This document shows positions 43,521-52,433 of a stretch of 64,000 bases of DNA, piece by piece. The DNA is from JABCPH02 sp963524305 (GTDB lineage: Bacteria > Fusobacteriota > Fusobacteriia > Fusobacteriales > Leptotrichiaceae). The position numbers and the translations under genes were made by a program. The notes beneath the pieces were generated by a model. That model worked only from the letters and a program-made list of their open reading frames with translations, did no database searches and was not told the origin of the DNA. Each line of letters starts with the position of its first letter. Within the stretch, counting starts at the first letter, position 1. Location of the stretch: positions 28,687-92,686 of the forward strand of contig CAURGH010000006.1 in assembly GCA_963524305.1 (NCBI GenBank). The letters are read 5' to 3'.

Positions 43521-44220
43521 AGTCAAAAAAATTTCTTTTTAGAGATAGAATAAAAAAAGAAGTTATTTATTTATATTTTTTACATAACATACATTATCGG
43601 ACATTAAAAAATATAATCTAGATGTAATTTAAAACAGATATTATAAAGAATAAATTACATATTTAATAGAATTAATAATTATAATTATCATTGTTTATTT
43701 TTTAATAAACTAAACTAGATTACACACAAAAAATATTATAAATTTAATATATTAATCTTAACATTAACACAAACAATAATCTCTCCATATAAGACGGAGT
43801 AAATATATGTATGTGATGTGTGATAAATAAATAATAAAATATAATAAATATAACTAGTTAACATTTACCAATTATTATATATTAATTATTAATTAAGATT
43901 TTGGAATTTGTAATGAGAAAATATCAATAATAAAAGTCCGATAATCAATTTTATTTGGAAAAAAATAAAAATTAAAATCAAATATAATGTAAATATCAAA
44001 TTGATTGTAAAAAATTACTCCTTATTTCAATTTTTATTTATACAACATTAATTGTTCTGCTACTCCTTCTGGTTTTCCTTACTTGATAATTTCTACATTT
44101 TTCATAAATACTACTCTATTGCATACTTTTATTGTCAAACACATTTCATAAATTACTACTATCATTATTATTCATTCTTTAGATAGATTTTTTCATGATT
44201 TTTAAGGCTTATTCCACTAC
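43521..44220. other. Long AT-rich gap with an inverted repeat pair
   Basis: 700 bases without an ORF. ATTATCGGAC at 43593-43602 and its exact reverse complement at 43936-43945 bracket about 350 bases, a size and layout compatible with a MITE-like element. The remainder is low-complexity A/T. Confidence 0.4.
43593..43945. repeat. Possible MITE-like element (10-base terminal inverted repeats)
   Basis: Left end ATTATCGGAC, right end GTCCGATAAT, no internal gene. ACATTATCGGAC also occurs alone at 11812-11823. The short repeat length keeps this tentative. Confidence 0.3.
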
Positions 44221-47200
44221 TTAAAATTTATACAATTCATAAATCAACTTTTGCGGAATCTTTTTATCCAATTTCCATAATATTTTCATTGGTTTATCGC
44301 CTTGACTGCTGTAATACTTTGCATTTCCTAGATAGATAAAAGGGTTTGTCTTATTTCCATTCATAAAAGCATATTTTCGTATAAAAATATGAACTTTGAA
44401 GCCTTTTTCTTTATGATGAATAAACATTTGTCCAACGCTTGAATTATGAGAAGTTTTTGGTTGACTTATCCACTGAATAATATCATCTGCAAATAATGAA
44501 TTATCATACTTTAAATTCTCTTGAAAAATGTGCGTTTTATCAATTGTTGCAAATAAGCAGATATCTTTATCAGTATTCGCATAACCAGCTCTCCAGCTGC
44601 CTTTTGGCACCTTAGAATCAAGCAATATTTGCAATTCAACCCGCTTGTATTCTTTATACGAAATGAGAATATTTTCGTTAAATTCATCTAAATCATTTCT
44701 TTTAAATTCATTCAAACCTAGATGAATTAATTGTTTCAATCGATTTATGAAATTTAATTTATTTTCTTTTTGTTGAGATTTCATATTGTTTTTTTCATTT
44801 AATTTTTTATTTGAAAATAAATTTTTATATTTTTTTGAAAATTTATAGCCATAAAGATTTTTTTCTAAAATCTCATCTTCTATTAATTCTTCAAATATCC
44901 GATTTAATAAATAATGTTTTTCGAAATTTCTTTTAATATCAAAAAATCCCTTATATTTGTTTAATAAATCACTATTATTAATATATTCTTTTCCAGTTAC
45001 TAAATAATCAATAATTAAAAAGGTAAATGGCTCAACAAGTGTTATTTTCTTTTCTAGATATTCTAAAAATTCAATTTCAGTTGTATTTAATGGATTTTTC
45101 TCATTTTCATTTTTAAAAATTTTAGAATCTTCAAATTGTAATTGAGCATTATAAAATGAATGCATTTTTAGGCATAATTCCTGGAATAGCTCAATATTAG
45201 TATCAAAATCTGCTATTTGCAAAAACTCATTTTCAGATTTTCCAATTTCAGCTTTATAATCTAAATACATTTCCTTTAAAATATTTTTTGAACTAAAATT
45301 AATCTTTTCTATTTTTTCAATAATGCGATTTTGACAAATTCTATCTAGCTCCACATAACAAGATTTTGGAATATTTGAAAATTGATTTTTAATTTCATTA
45401 ATAATTTTTTCTTTTTTTGTGAATAAAGTATCTTTATTACCAACTTCACTTGAAAAATAATTTATTAATAAATAATCTTTTTTGTGATTTCCAATAAAAT
45501 CAATAATTGTCACAAAGTCTTTATTTTTAGACTTTCTAAGACCTCTACCAATTTGTTGAATAAAAATTGTTGATGACATTGTCGGACGTAAAAACAATAA
45601 TAAATTTATCGTTGGTATATCAATTCCTTCATTTAAAATATCAACGACACATAAAATTTCTATTTCCTTGTTTTTGAATTTTTCTAAAATTTCTGTTCTT
45701 TTATTAGAATGAGTTTGAGCCGTTATTGTATCAGCTTTGTAGCCTTTTTTCTTAAATTCTTCTTTCATAAAAAAAGCATGTTCAATATTCTGACAAAAGG
45801 CAACCCCACTCAATTTATCACCATCAAATCCAAATTTTTTAATTTTTTCAACGATATAGTCTGTTCGTCTATTTAACATTAAATTTTCTAATAATTTTTC
45901 TTCATCGTATTTTCCATTTTTATACGGAATTTTACTATAATCAACTAAATAATCATTTATTCCAAAATAATGGAAAGGAACTATCAAGTCCTCTTCAAGA
46001 GCCTCTTTAATATTAATTTCTTCAACGACATTGTAATCGCATAATTCTAGAATATCTTTCCCATCCATTCTTTTTGGCGTCGCAGTCAAACCAAGTAAAA
46101 ATTGTGGCTCAAAATGCTCCAATACTCTCACATAGCTATCTGAACTTGAATGATGAAATTCATCAACAACAACATAATCAAAATGCTCTCTTTCAAATTC
46201 TTCGTAGCAATTTCGTAATGATTGAATTGTTGCAAACACCATTTTTTTCTCAAATTCCTTCTTTCCCGCAAAAATTCTCCCAAAATTTTGTTTATGAATA
46301 TTCAAAATCTTTGAAAAAACATTCATTGCATTTTCTAGAAGTTCTTCTCGATGTGCAATAAATAGAATTTTCCCATTTTTTATACTTTCTTCATTTTTTT
46401 TACGATTATTAAATAATTCATCAATCTCATTTTTTCCTAAAATTTCATTTTCGATATTTGATTTATTATTAAAATTATAAAAATTTCTAACATCCATTGC
46501 TGCTAGAAAAGTTTTCCCCGTACCAGTAGCAGCAATTACAAGGCCTTTTTTATTACCATTTTCCCTAGTAGCTATCAACTTTTCCAATGCTTTTTTTTGC
46601 ATACTGTTAGGCTCAAAATGATTTTTCTTTTCTTTCGATTTCCTATAATCAAATGTTCCTTGAATAGAAATACTATTTTTGTAGTTTTCATACTCTCTCA
46701 CAAAATCCTCAGTCAATTCAATCGCTTCATTACTTTTCCATAAAGTCTCAAACTGTTTCAACGATTTTCCAAAAATATCAAAAAAACTACTATTCGTTAG
46801 TTTCACATTCCATTCTTCTGCAGAATACAAAGCACTTTGACTAATATTCGACGACCCAATTATCACGCTGTGATATTTCTCTTTTTCAAAAAAATATGCT
46901 TTCGTATGAAAACTTTCACTTGAATTATTATAAATCTTAACTTTAATATTCTTATACTCCAAAAGTTTTTTCAATGCCTTAGGATCTGTGATATTCAAAT
47001 AAACAGAAGTTATAATCTCACCACAAACTCCCTTTTCTTCAAGCTCATCCAAAACACTAATTAAAAGTTGAATCCCAGAATATCTTATAAAACTCACAAT
47101 AAAATAGAACTTCTTACAACTTAACAATTCTTGTTTCAAATACGTAAAAAAATTACGAAATTGCAGCTTTTCATTAATAATAAGTTCATTAATATTTCCG

Positions 47201-47559
47201 ATTATTTCATTATTCTGCCTTTTTAATGGTAGCTCAAAATGAAAATCCATGTCATCAATTTTTTTATCATTTTTATCATAATTAACATCAAAATTAAAAT
47301 TAGAAAAATGGGAAGAATCAGAAATTAAATTCAAGAAATAAAGCTGTTTTTCAGTAAATTCAATAACTTTTTGATAGTCATTTGATTCAATAAAACATTT
47401 AATTTTCTCTGAAAAACTCTCCAAAACCTCAAATTCTAAATTTTCTTTATATTCTGGTATTTCTAAAATTCTATTATTAATTCCTTTTTTCTCTTCATTT
47501 TCCAAACAAATCGTGTTTTTTTTATCAACCGATTTTCGCATTAAAATATTCTTTTTCAC
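44221..47559 (-). CDS. PLD-SF2 helicase-DUF3427 protein
   Basis: About 1112 residues. After a 120-residue N-terminus there is a PLD-like nuclease domain with the H-x-K core in FHTKAYFFEKEKYHSVIIGSS. The SF2 helicase follows, with motif I AATGTGKTFLAA, motif II DEFHH, TATPKRMDG and motif VI QQIGRGLRKS. The C-terminal 250 residues are DUF3427, ending WRAGYANTDKDICLFATIDK with GQMFIHHKEKGFKVHIFIRK. GTG 47559 has GGAG at good spacing; TTG 47571 is an alternative. It probably translocates on nucleic acid coupled to cleavage. An exonuclease gene lies directly upstream in the same direction. Confidence 0.85.
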   Translation of the reverse strand: MKKNILMRKSVDKKNTICLENEEKKGINNRILEIPEYKENLEFEVLESFSEKIKCFIESNDYQKVIEFTEKQLYFLNLISDSSHFSNFNFDVNYDKNDKKIDDMDFHFELPLKRQNNEIIGNINELIINEKLQFRNFFTYLKQELLSCKKFYFIVSFIRYSGIQLLISVLDELEEKGVCGEIITSVYLNITDPKALKKLLEYKNIKVKIYNNSSESFHTKAYFFEKEKYHSVIIGSSNISQSALYSAEEWNVKLTNSSFFDIFGKSLKQFETLWKSNEAIELTEDFVREYENYKNSISIQGTFDYRKSKEKKNHFEPNSMQKKALEKLIATRENGNKKGLVIAATGTGKTFLAAMDVRNFYNFNNKSNIENEILGKNEIDELFNNRKKNEESIKNGKILFIAHREELLENAMNVFSKILNIHKQNFGRIFAGKKEFEKKMVFATIQSLRNCYEEFEREHFDYVVVDEFHHSSSDSYVRVLEHFEPQFLLGLTATPKRMDGKDILELCDYNVVEEINIKEALEEDLIVPFHYFGINDYLVDYSKIPYKNGKYDEEKLLENLMLNRRTDYIVEKIKKFGFDGDKLSGVAFCQNIEHAFFMKEEFKKKGYKADTITAQTHSNKRTEILEKFKNKEIEILCVVDILNEGIDIPTINLLLFLRPTMSSTIFIQQIGRGLRKSKNKDFVTIIDFIGNHKKDYLLINYFSSEVGNKDTLFTKKEKIINEIKNQFSNIPKSCYVELDRICQNRIIEKIEKINFSSKNILKEMYLDYKAEIGKSENEFLQIADFDTNIELFQELCLKMHSFYNAQLQFEDSKIFKNENEKNPLNTTEIEFLEYLEKKITLVEPFTFLIIDYLVTGKEYINNSDLLNKYKGFFDIKRNFEKHYLLNRIFEELIEDEILEKNLYGYKFSKKYKNLFSNKKLNEKNNMKSQQKENKLNFINRLKQLIHLGLNEFKRNDLDEFNENILISYKEYKRVELQILLDSKVPKGSWRAGYANTDKDICLFATIDKTHIFQENLKYDNSLFADDIIQWISQPKTSHNSSVGQMFIHHKEKGFKVHIFIRKYAFMNGNKTNPFIYLGNAKYYSSQGDKPMKILWKLDKKIPQKLIYELYKF

Positions 47560-47625
47560 TTCCCACTCCAATTTCTTTTTTGTCCTTTAATTTAAACTCA
47601 AAACAACATAAATTTACAAAAATGA

Positions 47626-48261
47626 TTATTCTTTTACCAAAAAATCCCAAATTCTACTATTCGCAGTCTTATTCTTCATCATCTTAAAAAAGATTCTAAA
47701 CATTATCAAAACATCGTAATAACTTCCGTGTAATTGGCTTTCTTCAAATGGAATCTTATAGAAATCAGCACATTCCATAAGTTTAGGCCATTTATAATTC
47801 CCCTGTGAAGAACCTTCAACTTTAACAATATCAATATTTGAAAGCATTGTATCAAATTGATTTCGTAACGGAAAATCTATAAAACTTCTATCAAATTTAA
47901 TATTATGTGCTACAAAATGATTTGTATCTTGACAAAACATAAAAAAGTTATCCATATCTTCCTTAAAAGTTAAAGGATATTCAATACCAGTACTTTGAAT
48001 TATATTTTTTCTCTCGCTAAGGATAACATCATCTGTCAGGCCATTTACATTAATAGCACCTTCATTCAGTTCTTCTCCGTCATTTCTAAAATAAAATCTA
48101 TTAAATTCTTCTAATTTTGTCCATCTCTCTTTTTCTATTTCCGATTTTTCAGAATTGTAATTAACCTTTATCGCAGTCATTGACAAGACTGAACTTCCTT
48201 GAAACCCATTTGTTTCAACATCAAAAAATATTATATTTCTATCTATTTTGTTCATATTCAC
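47626..48261 (-). CDS. DEDDh 3'-5' exonuclease
   Basis: A 211-residue exonuclease domain of the DnaQ/RNase T type. Exo I is IIFFDVETNGF, Exo II is FVAHNIKFDRSF, and Exo III is HGSYYDVLIMFR with the general-base histidine. It cuts single-stranded DNA or RNA from the 3' end. It lies 24 bases after lepA and 66 bases before the helicase start, so all three can be cotranscribed, with exonuclease and helicase as a likely functional pair. Confidence 0.85.
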   Translation of the reverse strand: MNMNKIDRNIIFFDVETNGFQGSSVLSMTAIKVNYNSEKSEIEKERWTKLEEFNRFYFRNDGEELNEGAINVNGLTDDVILSERKNIIQSTGIEYPLTFKEDMDNFFMFCQDTNHFVAHNIKFDRSFIDFPLRNQFDTMLSNIDIVKVEGSSQGNYKWPKLMECADFYKIPFEESQLHGSYYDVLIMFRIFFKMMKNKTANSRIWDFLVKE

Positions 48262-48285
48262 TTTTTTATCTCTTTCCTACAAAAA

Positions 48286-50082
48286 TTAGTCATTTAGTTT
48301 TAAAACTGATAAGAACGCTTCTTGAGGAATTTCAACATTTCCTATTGCCTTCATACGTTTTTTACCTTCTTTTTGTTTTTCTAATAATTTTTTCTTACGT
48401 GTAATATCTCCACCGTAACATTTAGCAAGTACATTTTTTCTAAGAGCCTTAATTGTTTCTCTCGCAATAATCTTCGTACCAAGTGCGGCTTGTAACGGTA
48501 TTTCAAATTGTTGTCTAGGAATAACCTCTTTCAATTTCTCAACAATAGCTCTTCCTCTATAGTAAGCATTATCCTTATGAGCAATAAAAGAAAAAGCATC
48601 CACAGGATTTCCGCTGACTAAAATATCCACTTTTACCAAGTCCGATTCTTTATAACCAATCATTTCATATTCAAATGAAGCATACCCTTTCGTACGTGAT
48701 TTCAATTTATCATAAAAATCAATTACAATCTCTGCTAGTGGCAAATCATAACTAATCATTGTACGAGTATCATCAAGATAATTCATATTTATAAATGTAC
48801 CTCTTTTTTCTTGACAAAGTTCCATAACATTACCAACAAAATCTTTTGGAACAATAATCGTACCTTTTACATATGGTTCCTCAATATATTTTTTACCTTC
48901 TGGAAATTCTGCTGGATTATCAATTACAGTCATTTCCCCTTGCTCAGGTGTTACATGATATTGAACTGACGGTGCTGTTGAAATCAAATCAATATTAAAT
49001 TCACGACGTAATCTCTCTACAACTATTTCCATATGCAAAAGTCCTAAAAATCCACATCTAAATCCAAATCCTAATGCAAGTGATGTTTCAGGTGTATAAG
49101 ATAACGAAGCATCATTTAATTGTAATTTTTCCAACGCTTCTCTCAAATCTTCGTAATCATCAGTAGAAACAGGATAAACTCCCGCAAACACCATACTTAA
49201 TGCTGGACGATAACCCTCAAGTGCTGTACTTGTAGGATTTTGTATATGAGTAATCGTATCTCCAACTTGCGTATCTTTAATCGATTTAATACCAGTAATA
49301 ATATATCCAACTGAACCAGCTGATAATTCCTTAACTTCTTTCATTTTAGGTGAGAAAACTCCAACTTCCAAAACATCAAATTCCTTATCAGTAGACATTA
49401 TCTTAATTTTATCCCCTTTAGAAATTTTACCTTCTATAATTCTAATATATGTAATAACCCCTCTAAAATCATCATAATGCGAATCAAAAATCAATGCTTT
49501 TAAAGGATTCTCTGTTTTTCCTTTAGGTGCTGGAATAAATTTAATAATCGCCTCTAGCAAATCATCAATTCCAAATCCAGTTTTCCCAGAAACAAGAACT
49601 GCATCATCAGCTGGTAATCCGATAACATCTTCAATCTCCAATTTAACCTTATCTGGATCAGCCGAAGGTAAATCAATTTTATTTATTACAGGCAATATTT
49701 CCAAATCATTTTCCAAAGCCAAATAAACATTCGCCAATGTTTGTGCTTCAATTCCTTGAGCCGCATCAACAACAAGCAAGGCTCCATCGCAAGCAGCAAG
49801 TGATCTAGAAACTTCATAAATAAAGTCAACATGTCCTGGAGTATCAATTAAATTTAATTCATAAGTTTCTCCATCTTTCGCTTTATAATTCAAAGTAACA
49901 GCCTGAGCCTTAATTGTAATTCCTTTTTCTCTTTCTAAATCCATACTATCGAGCAACTGATCTACCATTTCTCTTTGCGTAACAGTCCCAGTCATTTCCA
50001 GTAACCTATCCGCAATAGTAGATTTTCCATGATCAATATGTGCAATTATCGAAAAATTCCTTTTATTTTTTTGATCTAGCAT
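48286..50082 (-). CDS. lepA: Elongation factor 4 (LepA GTPase)
   Basis: 598 residues with all translational-GTPase motifs: AHIDHGKST at residues 14-22, DTPGHVDF, NKIDLPSADP; then EF-G-like domains and the LepA-specific C-terminal domain ending in GGDITRKKKLLEKQKEGKKRM. LepA acts in ribosome assembly and back-translocation. ATG 50082 lies after TTGGAGGAAAAA; the upstream TTG at 50100 sits on the Shine-Dalgarno and is discarded. Confidence 0.97.
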   Translation of the reverse strand: MLDQKNKRNFSIIAHIDHGKSTIADRLLEMTGTVTQREMVDQLLDSMDLEREKGITIKAQAVTLNYKAKDGETYELNLIDTPGHVDFIYEVSRSLAACDGALLVVDAAQGIEAQTLANVYLALENDLEILPVINKIDLPSADPDKVKLEIEDVIGLPADDAVLVSGKTGFGIDDLLEAIIKFIPAPKGKTENPLKALIFDSHYDDFRGVITYIRIIEGKISKGDKIKIMSTDKEFDVLEVGVFSPKMKEVKELSAGSVGYIITGIKSIKDTQVGDTITHIQNPTSTALEGYRPALSMVFAGVYPVSTDDYEDLREALEKLQLNDASLSYTPETSLALGFGFRCGFLGLLHMEIVVERLRREFNIDLISTAPSVQYHVTPEQGEMTVIDNPAEFPEGKKYIEEPYVKGTIIVPKDFVGNVMELCQEKRGTFINMNYLDDTRTMISYDLPLAEIVIDFYDKLKSRTKGYASFEYEMIGYKESDLVKVDILVSGNPVDAFSFIAHKDNAYYRGRAIVEKLKEVIPRQQFEIPLQAALGTKIIARETIKALRKNVLAKCYGGDITRKKKLLEKQKEGKKRMKAIGNVEIPQEAFLSVLKLND

Positions 50083-50431
50083 ATTATCTTTTTCCTCCAA
50101 ATTTAATAAATTTCTTAATAATTATTTATATTAATAGTCATATCACCTTAAATCTAACTCTAAAAACTTTGACTAATTTTCTAAACTATTCTTAAATCTT
50201 ATGTTAAAAATAAATCACATTTCATTCATATGATTTTATTAGATAGATTTAAATATATATTGCTTTTTATTATATAATAATTTATTAAAATATACAAGTA
50301 GATTTTCTCGAAAGACAAATCTCAATTCTTTTTATTACAATTATTCTAAAATAAAAAAGTACCTCCAAACTTTCAAACTATAAAATCATCCAGTTTTTCA
50401 GTACTTTTATCTACATTATAATCTATTATAA
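50083..50431. other. Intergenic region between lepA and argG
   Basis: It contains only the lepA ribosome binding site and the argG terminator (50354-50411); otherwise AT-rich with no ORF. Confidence 0.5.
50354..50411 (-). terminator. Terminator of argG
   Basis: On the minus strand AAAAGTAC pairs with GTACTTTT across a partly structured loop, followed by TTTATTTT. Confidence 0.6.
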
Positions 50432-51631
50432 TTATTTATGTTTCTTATAAGCTCTAATTCTATTAGGCAATGAGAACAATTTAATAAATCCTTCTGCATC
50501 TTTATGGCTATACAATTCACTAGATCCAAATGAAGAAATTCCTTCATCATATAAAGCAAAATCAGTAAATCTTCCAGCAATTTTAATGCTACCTTTATAC
50601 AATTTCAATCTAATTGTTCCTGTAACATTTTTAGAAGTTTCATCAACAAATGCATCCAATCCTTCTCTTAATGGCGTAAACCATTGTCCAGCATATGTAA
50701 GATCTGCATATTTTCTTGAAACCAATTTTTTAAATTCAAAAGTATCTTTGTCCAAAATCAATGTTTCCAAATCTTTTAATGATTCCATCAACAATGTTCC
50801 ACCTGGTGTTTCGTAAACTCCTCTAGATTTCATTCCAACTAATCTATTTTCCACGATATCAATTACACCAATACCATTTTCTCCAGCAATTTTATTTAAT
50901 TTTCTCAATAAATCAACAGGTTCTAATGCTTCTCCATCAACTTTTGTTGGCCATCCTTCTTCAAAAGTAATTTCTACATAAGTTGGTTTATCAGGTGCTT
51001 TTTCAGGAGGTGTAGTCATAACATAAACTATATCCTCTTTATGTTCATTTTCTAATCCTTCAATATCTCCACCTTCATGAGAAATATGCCATAAATTTTG
51101 ATCTCTTGAGTAAATTTTTTCTTTTGTAACATTTACTTTAATGTCAAATCTTTGTGCATAATCAATTGCATCTTCTCTTGAACTAATATCCCAAATTCTC
51201 CAAGGTGCAATTATTTTTATTGTTGGATCAATAGAGAAAATTCCAGTTTCAAATCTTACTTGGTCATTTCCTTTTCCAGTACATCCGTGACAAATATATT
51301 TAGCTCCTTCTTTATGAGCAACTTCAACCAATGCTTTTGAAATAATTGGTCTTGCAAAAGAGGTTCCTAATAAATATTTATTTTCATAAACTGCTCCAGC
51401 TCTCAATGCTCTAAAAGCATAATTTTTTACAAATTCTTCTTTTTTATCTTCCACATAAACTTTAGTTGCTCCAGATTCAATTGCTTTTACTTTCACAGCT
51501 TCCATATCTTCATCTTGCCCTACATCTACGCAACAAGCTATTACCTCTAAATCATAATTTTCTTTTAACCAAGGTATAATTATTGATGTATCTAATCCAC
51601 CTGAATACGCTAATACTACTTTATCTTTCAT
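50432..51631 (-). CDS. argG: Argininosuccinate synthase
   Basis: 399 residues with the ATP-PPase loop AYSGGLDTS at residues 9-17, HGCTGKGNDQVRFE, and a substrate-binding GRFTDFALY near the C-terminus. It joins citrulline and aspartate to argininosuccinate. AGGAGGACTG gives a strong ribosome site. No argH is visible next to it, and TTGACA on the minus strand (51691-51696) may be its -35. Confidence 0.97.
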   Translation of the reverse strand: MKDKVVLAYSGGLDTSIIIPWLKENYDLEVIACCVDVGQDEDMEAVKVKAIESGATKVYVEDKKEEFVKNYAFRALRAGAVYENKYLLGTSFARPIISKALVEVAHKEGAKYICHGCTGKGNDQVRFETGIFSIDPTIKIIAPWRIWDISSREDAIDYAQRFDIKVNVTKEKIYSRDQNLWHISHEGGDIEGLENEHKEDIVYVMTTPPEKAPDKPTYVEITFEEGWPTKVDGEALEPVDLLRKLNKIAGENGIGVIDIVENRLVGMKSRGVYETPGGTLLMESLKDLETLILDKDTFEFKKLVSRKYADLTYAGQWFTPLREGLDAFVDETSKNVTGTIRLKLYKGSIKIAGRFTDFALYDEGISSFGSSELYSHKDAEGFIKLFSLPNRIRAYKKHK

Positions 51632-51711
51632 ATTTTCAGTCCTCCTATTATAAAATTGTTATATCATAACTTATCATATTTGAAGGATATTGTCAACTTG
51701 ATATTTTAAAT

Positions 51712-51746
51712 AAAAAATCACAATCATTTTAGACCGTGATTTTTTT
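51712..51746 (-). terminator. Terminator of the cyclophilin gene
   Basis: AAAAAATCAC (51712-51721) and GTGATTTTTT (51736-51745) form a perfect ten-base stem with U-rich 3' flank on the minus strand. Confidence 0.8.
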
Positions 51747-51749
51747 CTA

Positions 51750-52373
51750 TTATTTCTTATATCCTAAAGCTTTATTCCATTCAGAAATTCGTGAATTATA
51801 TTTTTCTAAAAATTCTTTGATTCCAGTACCAGAAACTTCAACTTTTCTCATAACATCGTTATTAGAAAGTTTTTTTACATTTTCAAAATCTTCTTTTGAA
51901 ACAACTTCTCCAAAAATTGTATGTTTATCATTTAGCCATTCTGTTGGAACTGTTGTGATGAAAAACTGACTTCCATTTGTCCCAGGCCCAGCATTTGCCA
52001 TAGCTAATTTACCTGCTGATGAAAAGTTTAATCCGTTGTTTACTTCATCTTCAAATTTATAACCTGGGCCTCCCATACCAGTTCCAGTTGGATCTCCACC
52101 TTGTGCCATAAAATTATTAATAACTCTATGGAATTTTAATCCATTATAGAATCCATGTTGTGCTAAATTAACAAAATTTGCAACTGTGACAGGAGCTTTA
52201 TCTGGAAATAATTTTAAATTAATTTCACCTTTATCAGTTATAATTTTTGCATTTATCTCTGTTTTTACTGCAGCGGTCTTGATTTTAACTTTTTTAGTTT
52301 GTTTTCCAAATATTGATACTTGAACAGTAAACAATAGCAAAAGTGACATAAAAATTGTCATTAATTTCTTCAT
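51750..52373 (-). CDS. Secreted cyclophilin-type peptidyl-prolyl isomerase
   Basis: About 207 residues. Signal peptide KLMTIFMSLLLLFTVQVSIFG, then a compact cyclophilin domain: GEINLKLFPDKAPVTVANFV, FHRVINNFMAQGGDPTGTG, NGSQFFITTVPTEWLNDKHTIFGEV. The active-site Arg (FHR) and Gln are present. It should help fold exported proteins. ATG 52373 is used; the earlier TTG lies on AAAGGA. It is followed by argG and preceded by the CCA-adding enzyme gene. Confidence 0.92.
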   Translation of the reverse strand: MKKLMTIFMSLLLLFTVQVSIFGKQTKKVKIKTAAVKTEINAKIITDKGEINLKLFPDKAPVTVANFVNLAQHGFYNGLKFHRVINNFMAQGGDPTGTGMGGPGYKFEDEVNNGLNFSSAGKLAMANAGPGTNGSQFFITTVPTEWLNDKHTIFGEVVSKEDFENVKKLSNNDVMRKVEVSGTGIKEFLEKYNSRISEWNKALGYKK

Positions 52374-52433
52374 AATTTCTATATTTCCTTTCAATTTATT
52401 TTTGTTAATTATACTACAAATTCTGTAAAAAAT

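Noticed and set aside
46074..46361. Plus-strand frame opposite the helicase motifs
   Set aside because: Shadow; the minus-strand frame holds motifs I and II.
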